Assembly (NCBI RefSeq): GCF_020379485.1
Contig: NC_063452.1
Span: forward strand, 29,394,770-29,458,769
DNA length: 64,000 nt
Reading direction: 5' to 3'
Source: Brassica napus
Lineage: Eukaryota; Streptophyta; Magnoliopsida; Brassicales; Brassicaceae
The position numbers and the translations under genes were made by a program. Under the pieces are notes generated by a model. The model had not been told where the DNA came from. It did no database searches and worked only from the letters and a program-made list of their open reading frames with translations. Of this stretch, positions 21,290 through 33,174 are shown piece by piece. How positions within the stretch are numbered: the first letter of the stretch is position 1; each line of letters begins with the position of its first letter.

Positions 21290-22574
21290 TTTTCAAATCG
21301 TATCCAAGAATCAATGATATTGTTATTACCTCGTTCATTATTAATTGGATCCAAGAAATAATTAACAAAATAACCATGCTTTAGGAGCTTCGCGCGGGAT
21401 ATCTTGTTTGTTCTTATGTGAGATGACTATTTAATTGAGGTTAAAAACCTGAAATAATCTGTATATGTGACACAATGGGTTGTAGGACAATTTAGATATA
21501 TAAAGTCGTATTAGTTGAAGTGTTATAGTTACGGAAAGATACATGCTAAAAATCAATATCTAAAGATTGTACGTTTAGTCTTTTAACTTTGGAGCGTCTT
21601 TTAACCTTGGAGCATTCAAACCCTTTCGAGCATGTTAAGTTATGTTTACAACATTGAAAATATTGACCATGCGCTTTGATTCTAGGAGTACATAAAAGAA
21701 AAACTGAGTTAGTATTAAAAGTAATAAAAACACCAAACAATTTATAGAGAGACTTTATTGAATCATTTAGCATACGAAACAATATATTCCTTAGTTACAA
21801 TACCTATAAGAACCTTCCCATAGAAATCGAAATAGTTTGAAGGGTTAACATGTTCTTTCTCAGCAACCTTGACACATTGTTATATTGACTCATCATCAAA
21901 ACACAAAACACATAAAAAGATGAGTGAATTCAATCAAAATCATACAAAGTGTTCGGCCTCTACGGTAGGAACCTTAGCCTTTATGTGTCTCATGCCATGC
22001 GTTTGTTGTAATGGTTTTCGATATACTTCTTAGTTGCAGCATATTTCTCCATTGTTGAACTCAAAATAAACTCTTCATCCTCTGACGTTGGAGATGGCAT
22101 AATATTTGCTACCATCTGCTCTCCGTGATCCGTTTCACAATTCTACTTTTTTTTCTCCCAAAAACATTAAAAAATGTTGCTATTTATCTTCCATTGGATT
22201 TATTTTTGTTGCAGCCATCGAGGGAACGCCCAGATGTCATCTCTACTTTCTTAGTCTTTCCTTTTCGCAGGTGGTTTAAATTTGCCGATGAATTTGTAAT
22301 TTCGGCTTACTCATGGTATTTATTTTAGGTCAAACTTTAAACTTTGTAATTTTTCTGTTTTCTTAATTATTAGATTTTATGATTTGTTAAAATAAATGAC
22401 TTTTATATGTACAACATGTTAAAACAGATTTTTAGTATAACTTGAAATTAAATAATATTTATTTAACAAAATATCAAAAATTAGCCTTGAAAATATGAAC
22501 ATGTAAATATAATACTACTCCTAAATTTAGTAATACTATTAGTTTTAATAAATTATGTTCCAATGCTTACGATA
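21290..22574. other. Intergenic DNA downstream of the TOPP7 promoter
   Basis: No gene is supported. Frames at 21546-21782 and 22125-22328 lack any domain and have AT-driven composition. Confidence 0.5.
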
Positions 22575-23235
22575 TATAGTAGGGGTGGGCCTTTTATCTG
22601 ATACTTGAACCCGTATCCTAACCCGACCCGAAAAACCCTAACCGAAATCCGAACCGATATAGCAAAATTCCTGAATGGGTATTAATTTAGGAGAGATTGG
22701 ATATCCGAACTCAAAAGAAGGTAATGTCCAAACCCGAATGGATATCTGAAAATAACTGAACATATGTATACTTGTCCTTATATTTCTTGTTTACATCTCT
22801 CATTTTATTTAGAGTATTTATATTAATGTTACACATACTTTAAGATAATATAATTACAAAGAAAATTATTTGTCACTCAATTAAAATCCATGTCAAGTTA
22901 TTTGTTTCATGTATTAACAAAAGTTACTTTCAAAATTTCAAAACAATAGACAAATTAATATTTATTTATTTTTGAAATGATATCTCCAAATTTATCAATC
23001 ATTCATTCTATTAAAAAATTAAAAAATTAGTTAACTGAAATCTCTGTATTTTTAAATAGAATAAACCTAAAAATGCAAAATTATTTTTTTTTTCAAAATA
23101 TCAATATCCGAACCCAATCCAAAATAACCGAATCCGAACTAAAATACCCGAACCTGATCCGAATTATAGAAATACCGGAACGGGTTCAATATCCCTATAC
23201 CGAAATACCTAACCCAAATCCGAACGGGTATCCGA
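22575..23235 (+). repeat. Dispersed repeat rich in CCGAACC-like words, possible hAT relic
   Basis: It begins TAGTAGGGGTGGGCC, the sort of end found on Brassicaceae hAT elements that carry degenerate CCGAACCC words. It contains two blocks of such words (22600-22750 and 23100-23235) around an AT-rich middle. The expected matching right end was not found. Related to the repeat at 5518-5890. Confidence 0.5.
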
Positions 23236-24649
23236 CAAATAATCTTTTGCATTTTTTTATGTACCCTTACTGTTTAAAAGTAAAATTATTTATATTTATT
23301 TCAAACTTATTAATATCATTAAATTATGAAACTAATATGAAAATTATTTGACATATATATGGATGATGATGATTTATTAGCGAAGGAGAAAAAGACGGTC
23401 TCCATGTTTTAATGTCATTCTCGACTTTCCATGTGGGGAAGAAACTTTATAATTTTATACACCTCAGACCCAAAATGCTAATCTCTTTTGGCTTCTTCTT
23501 CGGTCTTCCCAGATTCTCTGTAGAGGAGGATCTATGAATCCATCTCCTTCCCCTATCTAAGCTTCTTCTTCTTCTTCTTTTCCATCGGTTACTCTATTTC
23601 AGAAGATTTTTTTGACTGAAGGCATTCACTCTGTTCCGGAAGCTTCCAGAAGCATCAATGGCCGAGAGTTTATCTGTTTATACGAAAAGGTTATCTCTTT
23701 GTACCACTCTCATCTAATCTTTCGTGATTTAAGCTATAGGTTGCTCTGCATGTTAGTTTTATCATTGGAATCAACCTTCAAAAATCTTCTCTTTTTTCTT
23801 TATAAGATTTAAAGTTATGGTTTTTAAGCTCTAAAGGTTTACTTATATTCTCAGGCTTTAATGTTTGATGTAAACAAGACAGTGCATAAATTGTAGTAAA
23901 ACAACCAAAGAGATCACATCTATTCTTGAAGATGATAGTTTTAGTGTTTGCAATGGTGTGTGGTCTCTACATTTGCTCAGTCTGCTTAAACCAGTTTAGT
24001 GTCCAAACCTCACAACTTGTTCGAACTCGTATCACTACTCGGATTCAATACCCAAAGCCAGAGACTTTCAATAGGTAAGTAACTCTTCTTGTTTCTTTGT
24101 TTTCTGTGTTTGTTTATTCACTTCTAACTTTGAAACTGATCTGAATGTGGGCATAATCCGGTGAGGTTCTTTGCGATACTATCAATACAGAGATCAGGAA
24201 GCAGTTGGTTTGATATCTCTCCACCGATTCGTTACCTAGTGCTTGAAAATATGACGACCACGAATCAGTTAAATGGAGACGCTCTACTGCTTGTGTAGGT
24301 GGAAGCTCAAGCAACAACCGGAAACCTCGGTGTTATCGAGAGTTAGCATCGTTATTTGTCAAAATTGCTGCCGCGTAGGTGAAACGATTCAAGAGAAACC
24401 CTCGAACAGGTTAGCCATAACATAGTGAATTAGTATGATTTAAGAGATAAGAAGAGAAGATGAGTTCAAGAAGAGAAATACTCACATTTATTTATACTGT
24501 TTACACACCGCCTTTCAGATCTAAGCAAAGCATTGAAGACGAATCGTGGAGGAGAGTCAATAGGATTTAACACGAAGCCATTAATCAAACCGTTGCAGGT
24601 CGGGAGAAGAATCAAAAAAGTCACCCTAGCCGTCGCACGAAGAGAAGCG
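23236..24649. other. Undetermined region
   Basis: CT-rich leader-like sequence near 23470-23600 (runs of CTTCTT) suggests a transcribed 5' region. The following frames (for example 23612-23812) show no domain and no splice-consistent continuation that I recognise. It may be interior sequence of the reverse-strand Helitron whose 5' end is at 24893. Confidence 0.35.
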
Positions 24650-24893
24650 ATGAATTTTGTTTTCTCGCTGCAGTCGTATTAGGGATAGGCGGAGCTCATT
24701 ATCGTTGGACCGGAAACACTTCTAATCTTAAAGCCCATGAACACACTAAAGAACAAAACTGAAAATACTGAAGTTTAATGAAACGATGCGGTTTGTCTTA
24801 TGGACACGTGTCACTACGATATGAAAGGACTTATCTATGTGGATCCTAGGTGTCTCTCTAAGGAGAGAGCAAACCATACTTTATATATAAAGA
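24650..24893 (-). mobile_element. Helitron 5' terminus with conserved leader (reverse strand)
   Basis: Reverse-complemented from 24893 it reads TCTTTATATATAAAG after an A, followed by CACCTAGGATCCACATAG and GACACGTGTCC. It shares the layout of the elements at 35590 (-) and 10456 (+). No 3' hairpin was found at lower coordinates, so the rest of the element is undefined. Confidence 0.45.
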
Positions 24894-25760
24894 TGTCAGT
24901 TTCCAGCGTGTGAACGTGTAATATTGCTTTAAAATCCTTTTTTATACAAAAATGTAACTATAAGAAAGAAAATGAACTTCTTAATATTATTCAATGTAGG
25001 TTTCAATACATATTGTAGTCTAAGAAGTGTCTCATCATAATGTAGGCTTCTATTTTCCTATTTTTGAATTATAAACTATTTATTTTGTTATTTTTGTTAA
25101 TTAAGGATTAATTAAAGGAAAATAAGAGAAAAAAGGTTTTCTCTCATTAAACCAATAGTATTAACTTTTTGTTATATTTTCCAAATTTTCCTCAAAATAC
25201 ATTTTTTGATTTTTGTTGTTCAGAAACAAAGGAGATAAGAAATTAATTATTATTATAACAAAACAAAATTTTGGAAAAACAATGAACTTAAAAAGGTGTG
25301 TGTTTGAAGAGGATAATCAGCAAACGGTTAATTCAACCAGGTTGCAGTTTGATTTGTATAACTGGCCAGAGAGGTACGATGGTGGAGTCTCCAGTTTGAA
25401 GCAGTTGAATTTCGTTGATTGGAAGACAAAGAAACATGGTAGCAGATAAGCTAGCTAAGGATAATATCTCCAATGGAGACTTGTTTGTATGTCACAACTT
25501 TTATACATGTTGCAATTATTACTTTTCTGCACATTGATTATTGATTTGTGGAGCATTAGCATTAATATTATGCTCTGCATTATTCGATTAACATTTGTTA
25601 GAAAATCATTTAAAAAAATCTATTTTATATTATTTGAGAAGTACTTTTATTAAGTAACTTTACTTTCATGTGTGATTAACCAAAATGACATTACTTAGGT
25701 GGCATCATTAGAGTCCTTCTCACATCTTTATATTAAAAAACCCTTCATCACATAGATTTA
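24894..25760. other. AT-rich intergenic DNA
   Basis: The 78-codon frame at 25213-25449 has mixed composition but no recognisable domain and no splice context. No feature is supported. Confidence 0.45.
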
Positions 25761-25777
25761 TTACATGTAATGCCATT

Positions 25778-25963
25778 TTTTTTTTGAATTATACAGAGGT
25801 ATCCTGACCTCACAGAAGTGATCCAGACTAGTCACGTGTTGCCATGTGTCGGTCCTCTGTCCCTGGCGATGCCGAAATGTTAATTCTCCAGTGGTCGTGA
25901 TTCGAATCCAGGTGGCGGTACTCACAGCTGTAAGCCCTTTACCACTAGAGCTAGAAGCCCCGG
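25778..25963 (-). mobile_element. tRNA-derived SINE
   Basis: A 186-bp insertion is flanked by 17-bp target duplications TTACATGTAATGCCATT (25761-25777) and TTACATGAAATGCCATT (25964-25980), one mismatch. On the reverse strand it has an RNA polymerase III A box (TAGCTCTAGTGG, 25942-25953) and B box (GGATTCGAATC, 25899-25909) with A-to-B spacing close to a tRNA, and it ends in an A-rich tail. This is a complete SINE. Confidence 0.85.
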
Positions 25964-25980
25964 TTACATGAAATGCCATT

Positions 25981-28215
25981 ATTCATTATTATTAGACTAA
26001 AATTACACTATATGTTTCGTATAGAACCGAAATTATTATGTCTTACATCCATTAGCTAAACCCAAAATAACCAATTTATTTGTCTTAACCAAATTTGAAA
26101 TTTTATGTAGATTTACCTACTGTTTAACAATCGTGTTCTAAAATAATAGTTGAGCCATATATTGATTTTTAGAACGTATTCATCATGTACACTAGACCAA
26201 ATTTATATTAGATAATGTACATTACACTATGTTACAAATTCGATATTTCAATTTCAATGACCACAAGTTACCCATTCACCAAAATAATAATGCCATATGA
26301 GAATGACGACCACAACCAACATGTAGAATAATATATAACAGTTTTGCTAATGTCGTAAAAAAATTATCTTGCTAACAATCACTATTATTAGTAATATGTA
26401 ACATTAGCATATACTCTAAAAGTTATGGACCGAATTAAAAAAGCATCACATATTCAATTATATCATTAAAAGGGCTCATACATTAAGTCTATGTAACATT
26501 ATTTGGATCTCATTAGTTTGTACCAACTTGGAGTAGTGTTGAAGTTAAATTCAAAAAAAAATGTAATCTTATTAATTTTCTTGCCAGTTATTTACATGCT
26601 GCATCAATGGGTACGTAAAAGGTAATTATATAAGTTTACAAAAAGGTAACTTTACATATGCAATGTTTAGTGATTATGGTGTGTGTTAAAGAATGTATTT
26701 ATGTAATATGTACTACTAATTTAGAAAAATAATTTGTATATCTTTGACTCAATATAGCGATATTATTCTATATATACATATGTGACCATTGATTATAGAG
26801 TGTGTTAAGGAACATATTAATTTAATATTACCACTAATTTAGCAATACTAATTTTTGTTTCTTTGACTCAATATACTAATTTTTAAAAGGGAAAATAATT
26901 AGTAAGCCTAGAGAATATTTTATTACGAGACATATATCCTAATTTCACAATATATAAATAGATATGTCGTTGGATGCAGCTGTTTGTATATTTCTTACAA
27001 ACAATTTATTTAAATGTTTGATGCAGTCGTTTCTATACTTTAGTTGTCATATTATCATCTATAGTCGAACTAATCACGTGTAACCACTATTCCATGTTTC
27101 TATAAGATCTTTGTGGAGCTTTGGTTGCTGTAGAAGATATTTAGTATATATATAGAAGATTTGCAAGTAGATTATGGTTATCATTCCAGAATTTTATTTT
27201 CCTAAATAAATAGTGAGTATGTGATGGAAAGTATTTTTGTTTATCCGATTACTTTTAGTCGTCGACAATTTTGGTTTTTTTATTTTTATTTTGAGAGAGC
27301 CTATTTTTTTAAATAAAACTATTACATATAAAAATATTAAGAAAAGTATTACTTTTAGTGGTCGACAAATTTTTTTCATCAATTCCAGCACCTCAGCAAA
27401 TCTAAAAGCTGAAATAAAATTTATACATTGATCTCTATATCAAATGTTAAATCTTAATTATATAACATGTATATATTTTTTACAATGACTTTTACATTTC
27501 TAATATATATAGTTTAAACATTACAGTGACTTTTGTCAATGCTCTCACACGAAGCTTTTATAAAATCATTTGCATTTATAATTTATAAAATTAAGGAAAA
27601 TATATACTTAATTCATTTTTTTAATTTAATAATATCATAAAATTATTTTTTTTATCCAGAATTGTTTTTTGATTTCTAAAATAAATGTACAATAAAAATA
27701 TTTTTTTTAAAATAGCATTTCACATTTAAAATATAATTTAATTATAAATTAAATTATATTTTAAATGTGAATATTAGTTTTTAAAATAGATATATTAATT
27801 GTAAAATTTATTTTTAAAATATTTTTTTTGATACAAACATAATTTTGAAATTATTAAATAAAATAAATTAATTATATATCTTTTAAATTTTATATGTTAA
27901 TATATTTATATATAAATATATATTCATTAGAAATAAATATATTATATACAGTTTCTGCGATATACTGTTTTTATAGCATATTACTTATTTTTTTTTCTTT
28001 CGGGGTGTGTATGTTTTTAGTGGATGCAAGATTACAATTATTATGGATGCATACAACAAACAAACAAAACAGCACATTTATACAGGGTCCATCACAATTT
28101 TTGCATTTTCTAAGCTTAAATTAGGGCCCTTCTAAACGATCTTAAGACTCCAAATTTGTCTCGCAGGAGACATGGCCCGTAATTTTCTTTGCTTGAAGGA
28201 CCCAAATATCACTTA
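25981..28215. other. AT-rich intergenic DNA
   Basis: No gene is supported across about 2.2 kb. The frames at 27194-27431 are strand mirrors of low-complexity sequence. It contains the perfect hairpin at 27721-27769. Confidence 0.5.
27721..27769. repeat. Perfect 21-bp inverted repeat with 7-nt loop
   Basis: The arms 27721-27741 (beginning CACATTTAAAATATAA) and 27749-27769 are exact reverse complements, separated by TTATAAA. The arms are almost pure AT. It could be a hairpin-forming element end, a small foldback insertion, or chance-favoured palindromic AT sequence. Confidence 0.85.
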
Positions 28216-28553
28216 GGGGTTATTGGTTGTTGTATTTTAATGGATTTGAAAATCCGAACAAAATCTAGTGTTATTGGCTCTATGATTTTTAAATCTGTAT
28301 TAAAATCATGTGTTATTGGTTTAATGATTCATAAATTCTGTATCAAATCAAGTGTTATTCAATCGTACAGATTTACTAATATATTTGATTTTATAATGGA
28401 TTTGAATGGATTTGTTTGGATTTTTTAGTTAAAAATACAAAGACTCAAATCCGAGGGAAAACCTCCGGATTTGCATATTTTACTTGGATTTATAAATACT
28501 ATATAGATTTCTAAATCAATCAAAATATATAAACCAATAACACCCCCCCTCAG
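28216..28553. mobile_element. MITE with GGGGTTATTGG-type inverted ends
   Basis: The left end GGGGTTATTGGTTG and the right end AACCAATAACACCCC are imperfect inverted copies about 340 bp apart. The interior repeats the end word several times (GTGTTATTGG near 28270, 28310 and 28350). The flanks (TTA on the left, CTC on the right) do not give a clear target duplication, so the superfamily is open. Confidence 0.6.
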
Positions 28554-28862
28554 TCTTGTTTTTTTTTAACACTAACCCAAATATCAGTTCTATAACTATA
28601 TTTTCCTGTATTATATTACCCAACAGTTAGTCATGGTCGTGCACATTAACTTCTTTTTTAATTCTGCCAAATTCGACCAATCTTACAATTAGGACCGCGT
28701 CGCATCTTTATTTATTTGGTTTCACATCATCAAATGTCAACGACTTAGCCTTTTATTTCTCCAAAGTCTTAAACATTAGAGAAACATTATGATCCCATCC
28801 AATTTTATTAAGCTTATTTTCTTTCTTTTGTAACAATTTTCTGAAAACATTTGATCGAAACG

Positions 28863-31198
28863 ATGGAAAAAGGTTTTTCATTGGTGCCTAAAGAAGAAGA
28901 AGAAGAAAATTTCAGAAATGAGAAATCTGCAGATCAAACGAGTTATTTATCAACAGAGATGACGAAGAAAGTTAGCTCCATGGCTGCTCCAATGGTGGCT
29001 GTGGCTGTTTCTCAATACCTCCTTCAAGTTATCTCCATAGTAATGGCCGGTCACTTGGACGAGATCTCTCTCTCTGGCGTCGCCATTGCCACTTCTCTTA
29101 CCAATGTCACTGGCTTCAGCCTCCTCGTAAATTCCTCTTCTTCTTTTTTTTTTTGATCAACTAAATTCCTCTTCTTCTTCTTTTCCTTATCCATGAAATA
29201 TAATTGGCATGTACATTTCCGGTGGGCTTAGGATTATATATATTTACATTTGAATAAAAATAAGATTTTTCTAATTATTTGGGTATTCGAGTTATATTTT
29301 TATAAAGTATCTTCTTATAAACTATTCAAATATTCTGATAAGTTTTTTTTTTTGAAAACAAATATTTTGATAAATTCTTGAAATATACGATCGTCAGTTT
29401 GGGTTGGCAGGTGCGTTAGAGACATTGTGTGGTCAAGCTTTTGGAGCTGAGCAATTTAGGAAAATCAGTTCATATACATACGGCTCAATGCTATGTCTTG
29501 TCTTGTTCTGTCTCCCAATCTCTCTTCTTTGGGTTTTCATGGACAAACTCTTGGAACTTTTCCACCAAGATCCACTCATCTCTCAGTTAGCTTGTAGATA
29601 CTCGATATGGCTCATCCCGGCTTTATTCGGATACTCAATTCTTCAATCTTTGACTCGTTATTTCCAGTCACAAGGACTGGTTCTTCCTCTCTTCTTGAGC
29701 TCTCTTGGAGCTCTCTGTTTTCACATTCCCTTTTGCTGGCTTCTTGTCTATAAACTGAGATTTGGAATCGTTGGCGCTGCTCTGTCCATTGGTCTTTCCT
29801 ATTGGTTGAACGTAGGTTTGCTTTGGGTTTTCATGCGAGACTCTTCTCTGCATCGCGAAACCAAAAATCTAAGAGCTCAAGAAATCTTCTTGTGCATGAA
29901 GCAGTTCATTGCCCTAGCGATTCCCTCTGCCATGATGACTTGGTAACCAAACCATCTACAACTTTATCAAGAAATAACTTTAAATCTTCTTTATTTTGAC
30001 GCTTTTTTATTTTGTAAGTAAAGCTTGGAATGGTGGTCTTTTGACCTTCTTGTACTAATGTCTGGACTCTTACCGAACTCAAAGCTCGAAACATCCGTGC
30101 TATCCATTTGGTATTGCGCACATATATGTGTATTATATAACACTTTCTACAAATTCTTTACATAAACCCTCTTTTGTTTCAAGTAAGGTTTTGTTCTTTT
30201 TTCGGTCAAATAAGCTTTTGTTCTTTATCCTTAAACAGCCTAACAATGTCGTCTCTGCATTACGTTCTGGTGAATGCTATAGGAGCATCTGCAAGGTTCA
30301 AAAAATACCCAGTTGATTAAAATAAATCTATTTTTAGATATTTCACTGAACCATTGTTTTTTTATTCTTTTATAATAGCACGCATGTCTCAAACGAGCTA
30401 GGAGCTGGAAATCCAAAGGCAGCTCGAGCCGCGGCTACATCTGCGGTTTTCCTCGGTGTTATCGATGCAACCATAGTAAGTATCACCCTCTACACCTACC
30501 GAGGAAATTGGGCTTATATATTCAGCAACGAAAGTGAAGTGGCTCATTATGCAACTCAAATCACACCCATTTTATGCCTATCCATTGGTGTGGACAGCTT
30601 TCTAGCCGTGCTCTCAGGTAGTCAATTTATATCAAATCAAAAGAATGTATACAGTATAAGGTACACACCGCAAGCATTGCTGAATGAGAAGCTCCTAAAG
30701 AGATTACTAATATTGCTACTTGACGCCCAAATCTTATGTATTTTTTTTTAAAAAAACCTAGAATATTGATGCTTCAGGGGTTGCTAGAGGAACAGGATGG
30801 CAACATATAGGAGCTTATGCAAATATAGGTTCGTATTATCTGGCCGGGATCCCGTTGGGTTCGTTCTTGTGTTTCGTTGTGAAATTGAGAGGGAAGGGAC
30901 TCTGGATTGGTATTTTAATAGGCTCTACTCTACAAACAATAGTCCTTGCGGTTGTCACTTTCTTCACAAGTTGGGAACAAGAGGTATACGTTTGCTTTTA
31001 TTTTATTCTTATTAATTATTCATATGATCTCTCTTCTTGTTATTGCTAGAATTTAGAATCTTGTTTTGATTTGGGTTTTAGGCAGCGAAGGCAAGAGACA
31101 GAGTAATCGAGGTGAGACCACAAGACAACCAAAAATTGCAAAGCATTTTACAAGAGGATGTACAAGTTTTGCTAAAGGATGTTTCAGAAAATGTGTAA
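28863..31198 (+). CDS. MATE/DTX efflux transporter
   Basis: Seven exons: 28863-29126, 29398-29942, 30024-30110, 30239-30295, 30379-30617, 30778-30983, 31082-31198. All introns are GT-AG and the joined frame is 504 aa without a stop. It starts [15 protein letters not shown], with an acidic cytosolic N-tail, then about twelve membrane helices. Family marks are visible: [18 protein letters not shown] in helix 1, [15 protein letters not shown] (the signature of plant MATE proteins), and [17 protein letters not shown] in the second half. Members export organic cations, flavonoids, alkaloids or hormones by H+ or Na+ antiport, at the plasma membrane or tonoplast. The subfamily looks like the DTX10-18 group, but the substrate cannot be read from the sequence. 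Upstream AT-rich DNA shows no clear box. Confidence 0.93.
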
Positions 31199-32067
31199 AA
31201 TCACTCAACATAATGATAACTACGTGGTCGTAAATATAATTAATATATTGTTCGCATATCTTCTATTGATAGGAAATAAGAATTTGTTTATTATCACAAA
31301 AGTTGTTGACAAAAAAAAGGGTTTATTAATCAATCTATACAAAAAAAGGTTTATTAATAGGATCCTATCTAATTTTAACCCATGTTATACGTTTTTATTT
31401 ACTACCTATGCCACTGATTTTGGAAAGATTTCAACAGCTTCATTAAGGTCATTCCCGTAATTTAAAACTTAACGATTTCTCCCTCTTCTATTGGCTCTTA
31501 CTTAATGATGTTCTGTAATAATAAAGATGTAGGTCCAAACGTTGTCGAACAATATGTCTTGGAATGTTACTAATCGTCTCGTTCTGAACCGCAGTTAACA
31601 ATAACAAAAATCTTTACATATACCATATATCCATATGTTTTTATGACTGTTAAAACCACACCGCAGTTAAACCGCTTGTCCCGCATCGCTCAAATCACAG
31701 TTATCATTTGGAGCCTATATATCGAATGTCTTTGAGAAATAGGTCCAAAGACAAAACGATGTAGCCTTGCTAATCAATAACGTGGAAAACAATTATGTAT
31801 TTATTGCACTATATCATTTTACTTGGAATTCAAGGATACATATTTACTATGAAAACTATTTCACCTTTACATCGTAGATTTTATAAAGATATTTTATTCC
31901 AACTGAATTGTAAATATTATATTTATATCTAAATCTAAGCTAACAATAAATCTCTAAATCTTTTTTGCTTGATCACTACTCTAGGGATTTCCTAAACTGA
32001 ATCCAAATATGCTAGAGAATTTTTTAAGCGACGCTTAAAAAAACATCGCCTAACCTAATATTATATA
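31199..32067. other. Intergenic DNA downstream of the MATE gene
   Basis: It should contain the MATE 3' untranslated region. Words such as AACCGCAGTTAA around 31590-31690 hint at an old repeat, but no ends are definable. Confidence 0.45.
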
Positions 32068-33174
32068 CTATGATCGGCCCGCCCTACGGGCGGGATATAT
32101 TTTACTTATGATCTAGATTATTATTATTTTTGTATGATTTGTGGTTTGTCTTATAGGTTTGCATTTGCAAACATGTGTATAATAATGATTTTTGTCTTTT
32201 TGAAAATTTTAGCTGAGAAGGGATTATACGTGATAAAATATATTTTGCTTGCTTACAATAGTTATTTCTGTCGTCCAAAAACATTAATTTTACAATAGTA
32301 TATATTAGTTAAATTTTATCTGCTTTTATGTTCAACAAATTTTATCTACTTAATTAAATTATTTGTAATGCCTGTTGAATTTGATGATAGTGTATAAATG
32401 TCTTTTATCTGTAATTCAATGAAAATATCAGAAAACTGAAATTAAAAAAAAATGAAAGATGAATTCATTTTTTAAAAGATGACTTTTTTTATGTTTATAT
32501 GAAAGTTATATATATAATAGTTATTTTATTATTATTTTATCGAATTAAGTTATATTTTACATATGTCCAGTTCAAGACCAGTAAAATTTATGATTAGGTA
32601 TTTATTCATCTACGAGTAATAATTTATAGATTTTCTCCTATATGTATTATTATGTTATTACTATTTTGTGTTGATATAATGAATCTCCATGTTATCGGTT
32701 AAATAGTTATATTGCCTGGCATTGTAGACTAAAGGAAGAACTTCATTGTACAGTTTGTTAAGAAAATATATTTCAAACTGAAGGAACATATAATGGAGTT
32801 TAAATTTTGAAGTTTTGTACGATTCATATTTGAAGTTCTTTACTTTAAAGTCCTTGAAATTATCTGTTTTTCAAATAACATAGTTAACTTTTATTGTTAT
32901 CACTTTAGTCTTTATAATTTTATTCTTATACAATTAAGAACATCTTGCGGTTAACTATAGTATGTGGACTGCATCATTATTGAAGGAAAAAATAGAGCTT
33001 TGAAACAAACAATGGAGCTCCACTATATTTTGCGAGTTATAATAATATTTCTTGAAAAAAAAGTTCACTTAGTGTACTGGAAGACAATCATTTAATTCCA
33101 AATTCAATAATAATTCTAAATAATCAAAACCCAAATAACCCATAGTTGGAGTGCTCAGTGTTTGCTAGTTTTCT

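Noticed and set aside
25761..25979. 72-codon reverse-strand ORF
   Set aside because: It coincides with a SINE defined by polymerase III boxes and 17-bp target duplications.
28851..28862. Upstream in-frame extension of the MATE protein starting with TTG
   Set aside because: TTG is not a normal plant start. The first ATG in frame is at 28863, giving [10 protein letters not shown].
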